Positions 61,548 through 64,000 of a stretch of DNA of 64,000 bases are shown piece by piece. The stretch lies in assembly GCA_030622545.1 (NCBI GenBank), contig JAUXGA010000002.1:177096-241095 (forward strand), in the 5' to 3' direction. A program made the translations under genes and the position numbers. Source of the stretch: a bacterium (GTDB lineage: Bacteria > Electryoneota > RPQS01 > DYHQ01). The notes beneath the pieces are model-generated. The model did no database searches and was not told the origin of the DNA. It worked only from the letters and a program-made list of their open reading frames with translations. Positions within the stretch are counted from its first letter, which is position 1. Each line of letters starts with the position of its first letter.

Positions 61548-63737
61548 TTATTCGCTACTCGTTACATAGTAAAACAACTTTTCGTAACTGTTAATTACTC
61601 CATAGTGCGTATAGGTGGTATCGGAAGTTGTATCAAAGAAAGACCACGGACCTTCTGGACTGACAGACGATTCGTATATGTTGTAATTGGGCACACCAGT
61701 GATCGGATTCCAAGACAGAATAATATCGGTGCCGGAGGAGGTGATGACAAGTCCGGATGGAATCGGCGGGGAAGTTACTGTAACGTTCGTTGTATCGGAG
61801 TCCCAGAAGTCATCACGTCCGCCTGAGACGGATGCTTTGAAAGCCACCCAATTCGAGTCGCCCGGCAGAGCGCCGGGTGGAATTTCAACATGGAATTCCA
61901 CGGTGTCCTTGTCATGACCGGGAATCCATACGCTCTGATAACCGGGGAAAACATACCAGCTTTCACTGGTACGATTGACATCAAAGTTCTCGCCAAATTC
62001 CGAATGGTTTCGGACGATGACGGAAATGGTATCCGTGATGCCGGGCTCGCCGCAAAAGTCTCCTTCAGGGTAAACCTTCACCGGCGGTACGACGACTACT
62101 TTCCAGTTTATAGAGTCCGCGAGGTCTCCGCCGGGATAAGTGGCCGATCTAACCCATATGTTGTTCGTCGTTCCAACGGTATCTGAATACGGTATTTTGA
62201 ACCAGACCATGAAGGTCGTATCCGGCGCATCGGTAGAGTCCACCCAGACCGTATAGGGTGAGTAGTTATATCCCAATTCATCGCTGATTTGAATGCGGAA
62301 GTCATGCCGTTCTCCTACATTGATGAACCGCATCCAGATTTCAGCCGTGTCACCGGGAAATCCCAATCCCGGCACGAGATAGGGTTCCGACATGGCAGAA
62401 ATATCGGGAAGGCCAAAGCAAAGGCGGCCAACCGAGAAAGTCTCAGTCTGTCTTGCTCCCCAGAAGATTGGATCGGGGTCGCATATCGAATTTAAAGTGA
62501 CTCCATTATCCAGCAGCACATTTGCCGGCTCCGCCATATGTTCGAAGCGAATGAAGGCAGGCTCTCCACCCGGCAATGAATCCTCCGAGACTAAAACATT
62601 GTCTCCTGCTGGATTGCCGGTCATATCAACCCAACTGGCTAGTTGGTAATCGATCCACATGCATCCCCCATTTGCTGGTTCGGGCAAGGCGTGGTCAATA
62701 GCCCAATAATTTCTCCTGGCATATATCGACCAAGGATCAAGCGCAGACAATGAAATGGTGGTGATAGGTTCTGAATTGCATGACCGGATGAATACCATAC
62801 CGAATTGGTCGATTCGTGTCCCCGCACCACTGAAAGAGATATTATCACCCAGACCATCGTCACCCTCAACATAAAGGAAGTTCGTAAAGTTTGAGTCAAC
62901 TCTGAATGAATCCGTAGGTCCCATATCTCTTCCGCCAATGATTTGGCCTCCATCACCATTGATGATGTGAACTCCAAAGAAGGGCTCCTCCCGACTCCAC
63001 ATAATAACATCCCCTCCAGGGCCGAGGAGAGGGGGAATCTGAGTACTATCGGCCCAACCGTCTCCGGCACGAATGGTGCCTCCGTTGTTCTGAATATTAT
63101 CGGGGACTACGATATCGACCAATCCGCCCATGATGGAGCAGTTTTCACCCATGACGCCGCTACCAGCTATTACCGTGCCTCCTGTGTTGTTGAAATTTCT
63201 TGTTTGTGGTCCAGCTGTGCCAATCAGGATCGTTGAAGGTGGACTTGCCCACCAGGCTTGCCCCCAAACCCCTTGAAAACTATTTCCCCCTCGTATTTCT
63301 CCGAAATTGCTCACCGTTTCAGCTGAAAGAAGAATGGGTATTGAAACACCGGTACTCCTCGGGAATTGTGCTTCCAGATTTGCAGGATCATACCCCAATA
63401 TGCGACCTTCAGCATTGATCTGGATTCTACTGCCAATCCCCAATACGATAGGGGGAACATGATCAACCTGCACCTCTGGATATAGTAGCCCATCCACATC
63501 GATTTGGTCAAAAAGAGGGAACGGTCCTACATCACGGTCTAATCTTACCGTGTCCCCGGCACTCACGAGAATCCAGTCTCCCCATTGAGGAACTCTGTTA
63601 AGGCTCCAGGTATTGGGATTGCTCCAGTCGCCATCTCCGACAGACCAGATGTTCTGTGCAGAAGTGCTCGAGAAACTCATCAGCAGGATGACAAGTATCC
63701 CACAGCCTTGTAGAAAAGATTTGTGGTTCGACATCAC
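61548..63737 (-). CDS. Large secreted beta-rich protein with G8-like N-terminus
   Basis: 729 residues. Signal peptide (about 1-28). The start of the mature part, WSVGDGDWSNPNTWSLNRVP followed by LVSAGDTVRLDRD, resembles G8/beta-helix surface proteins. Gly-rich right-handed beta-helix-like turns run to about 300 (IIGGRD, GGTVIAG). Later come CARDB-like sandwich domains (PGFPGDTAEIWMRFINVGE-like). It ends in an FN3-like domain (SGLVITSSGTDIILSWNPI ... KLFYYVTSSE), with no YPNPFNP module. Probably an adhesin or polymer-binding protein. GAGAGGAGG is its ribosome binding site. Confidence 0.7.
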   Translation of the reverse strand: MMSNHKSFLQGCGILVILLMSFSSTSAQNIWSVGDGDWSNPNTWSLNRVPQWGDWILVSAGDTVRLDRDVGPFPLFDQIDVDGLLYPEVQVDHVPPIVLGIGSRIQINAEGRILGYDPANLEAQFPRSTGVSIPILLSAETVSNFGEIRGGNSFQGVWGQAWWASPPSTILIGTAGPQTRNFNNTGGTVIAGSGVMGENCSIMGGLVDIVVPDNIQNNGGTIRAGDGWADSTQIPPLLGPGGDVIMWSREEPFFGVHIINGDGGQIIGGRDMGPTDSFRVDSNFTNFLYVEGDDGLGDNISFSGAGTRIDQFGMVFIRSCNSEPITTISLSALDPWSIYARRNYWAIDHALPEPANGGCMWIDYQLASWVDMTGNPAGDNVLVSEDSLPGGEPAFIRFEHMAEPANVLLDNGVTLNSICDPDPIFWGARQTETFSVGRLCFGLPDISAMSEPYLVPGLGFPGDTAEIWMRFINVGERHDFRIQISDELGYNYSPYTVWVDSTDAPDTTFMVWFKIPYSDTVGTTNNIWVRSATYPGGDLADSINWKVVVVPPVKVYPEGDFCGEPGITDTISVIVRNHSEFGENFDVNRTSESWYVFPGYQSVWIPGHDKDTVEFHVEIPPGALPGDSNWVAFKASVSGGRDDFWDSDTTNVTVTSPPIPSGLVITSSGTDIILSWNPITGVPNYNIYESSVSPEGPWSFFDTTSDTTYTHYGVINSYEKLFYYVTSSE

Positions 63738-63773
63738 AAAATCCTCCTCTCAGGATTGATTCCCCATATAAGT

Positions 63774-63802
63774 AATATAGTAAGAGTTGCGCGGTTTGTC
63801 AA
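63774..63802 (-). promoter_or_regulatory. Promoter of the G8-like secreted protein gene
   Basis: Minus strand TTGACA (63797-63802), 17 nt, TATATT (63774-63779). It is the best match to consensus in the window, about 35 nt before the start codon. Confidence 0.85.
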
Positions 63803-63933
63803 TACTCCTTATCATTTTACAAAAATTTTCATTCTCCAAAACAATCGGTTAAAAACATGTATTCCTATGGTTTTCTTGAACTAAAAAGAAGAGTATTGTT
63901 GTCCTGAGTCCGTTTTCAATGGAGGCTTTTTGC

Positions 63934-64000
63934 ATGATTCCTCTCGTTATAGCGGATTGGAAACAAATAAGGGCCGGCTATCAGCCGACCCTTTATAACC
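63934..64000 (+). CDS. Possible 5' end of a gene cut by the window edge
   Basis: ATG at 63934 behind GGAGG opens a frame (MIPLVIADWKQIRAGYQP...) to the window end, 22 codons. A hairpin GGGCCGGCT/AGCCGACCC with one mismatch at 63971-63991, followed by TTT, lies within it. That looks more like a terminator than coding sequence, so the call is weak. Confidence 0.2.
   Translation, partial: MIPLVIADWKQIRAGYQPTLYN

Overview
The window reads as one chromosomal segment of an uncultured Gram-negative bacterium of the FCB superphylum type. Three large secreted proteins end in the YPNPFNP/LLGQ C-terminal module typical of type IX-like secretion in Bacteroidetes, Calditrichota, Zixibacteria-like and Marinimicrobia-like lineages, and there is an outer-membrane beta-barrel and a lipoprotein. 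I cannot place it at phylum level from the sequence alone. Core promoters are of the sigma-70 type TTGACW-N17-TATATT and recur at several genes. LexA uses a GAAC-N4-GTTC operator, the form known from Gram-positive bacteria.

Layout. 1-4.7 kb: the 3' part of the methylmalonyl-CoA mutase large subunit, a repeat element, a tRNA-Arg/His/Glu cluster, a tandem methylglyoxal-synthase-like gene, and fbaB with a Trm112-like gene. 4.8-9.7 kb: a degenerate metallophosphatase lipoprotein and a gingipain-like (C25) secreted protein. 9.9-17.9 kb: a small DNA-binding protein, an AhpD-fold protein, dnaK, a beta-barrel, an AT-rich membrane gene butted against clpB, and a TerC-family protein. 18.3-33.8 kb: a long plus-strand housekeeping run (B12-binding mutase subunit, yebC, ruvCAB, queA, ispD, ispF, gltX, an RsbU/SpoIIE-type phosphatase, ddl, ribD, ribE, ribBA, dtd), broken by an Mrr-like nuclease gene between ribE and ribBA. 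33.8-39.1 kb: minus-strand lexA, leuD, a ClC channel, menA and leuC. 39.2-41 kb: a degenerate histidine-kinase-like gene and an inositol-monophosphatase-family gene. 41-63.7 kb: a minus-strand block rich in very large secreted proteins (subtilase, hydrolase-like, FG-GAP, propeller-like, a second C25-like, a secreted bleomycin-hydrolase-type peptidase, a G8-like beta protein), with an OPT transporter and a two-subunit class I fumarase in the middle.

The noncoding DNA is notable. Five copies of a ~73-77 bp imperfect inverted repeat lie only between genes, and their arms change in a correlated way. One copy sits inside the lexA leader between its SOS promoter and its start codon. A second short hairpin repeat occurs twice. 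A 39-bp tandem array lies upstream of a secreted protein. A promoter and terminator at 61.3-61.5 kb bracket a gene-free stretch that may be a small RNA. All functional calls are from sequence reading and remembered family motifs; no database search was run.
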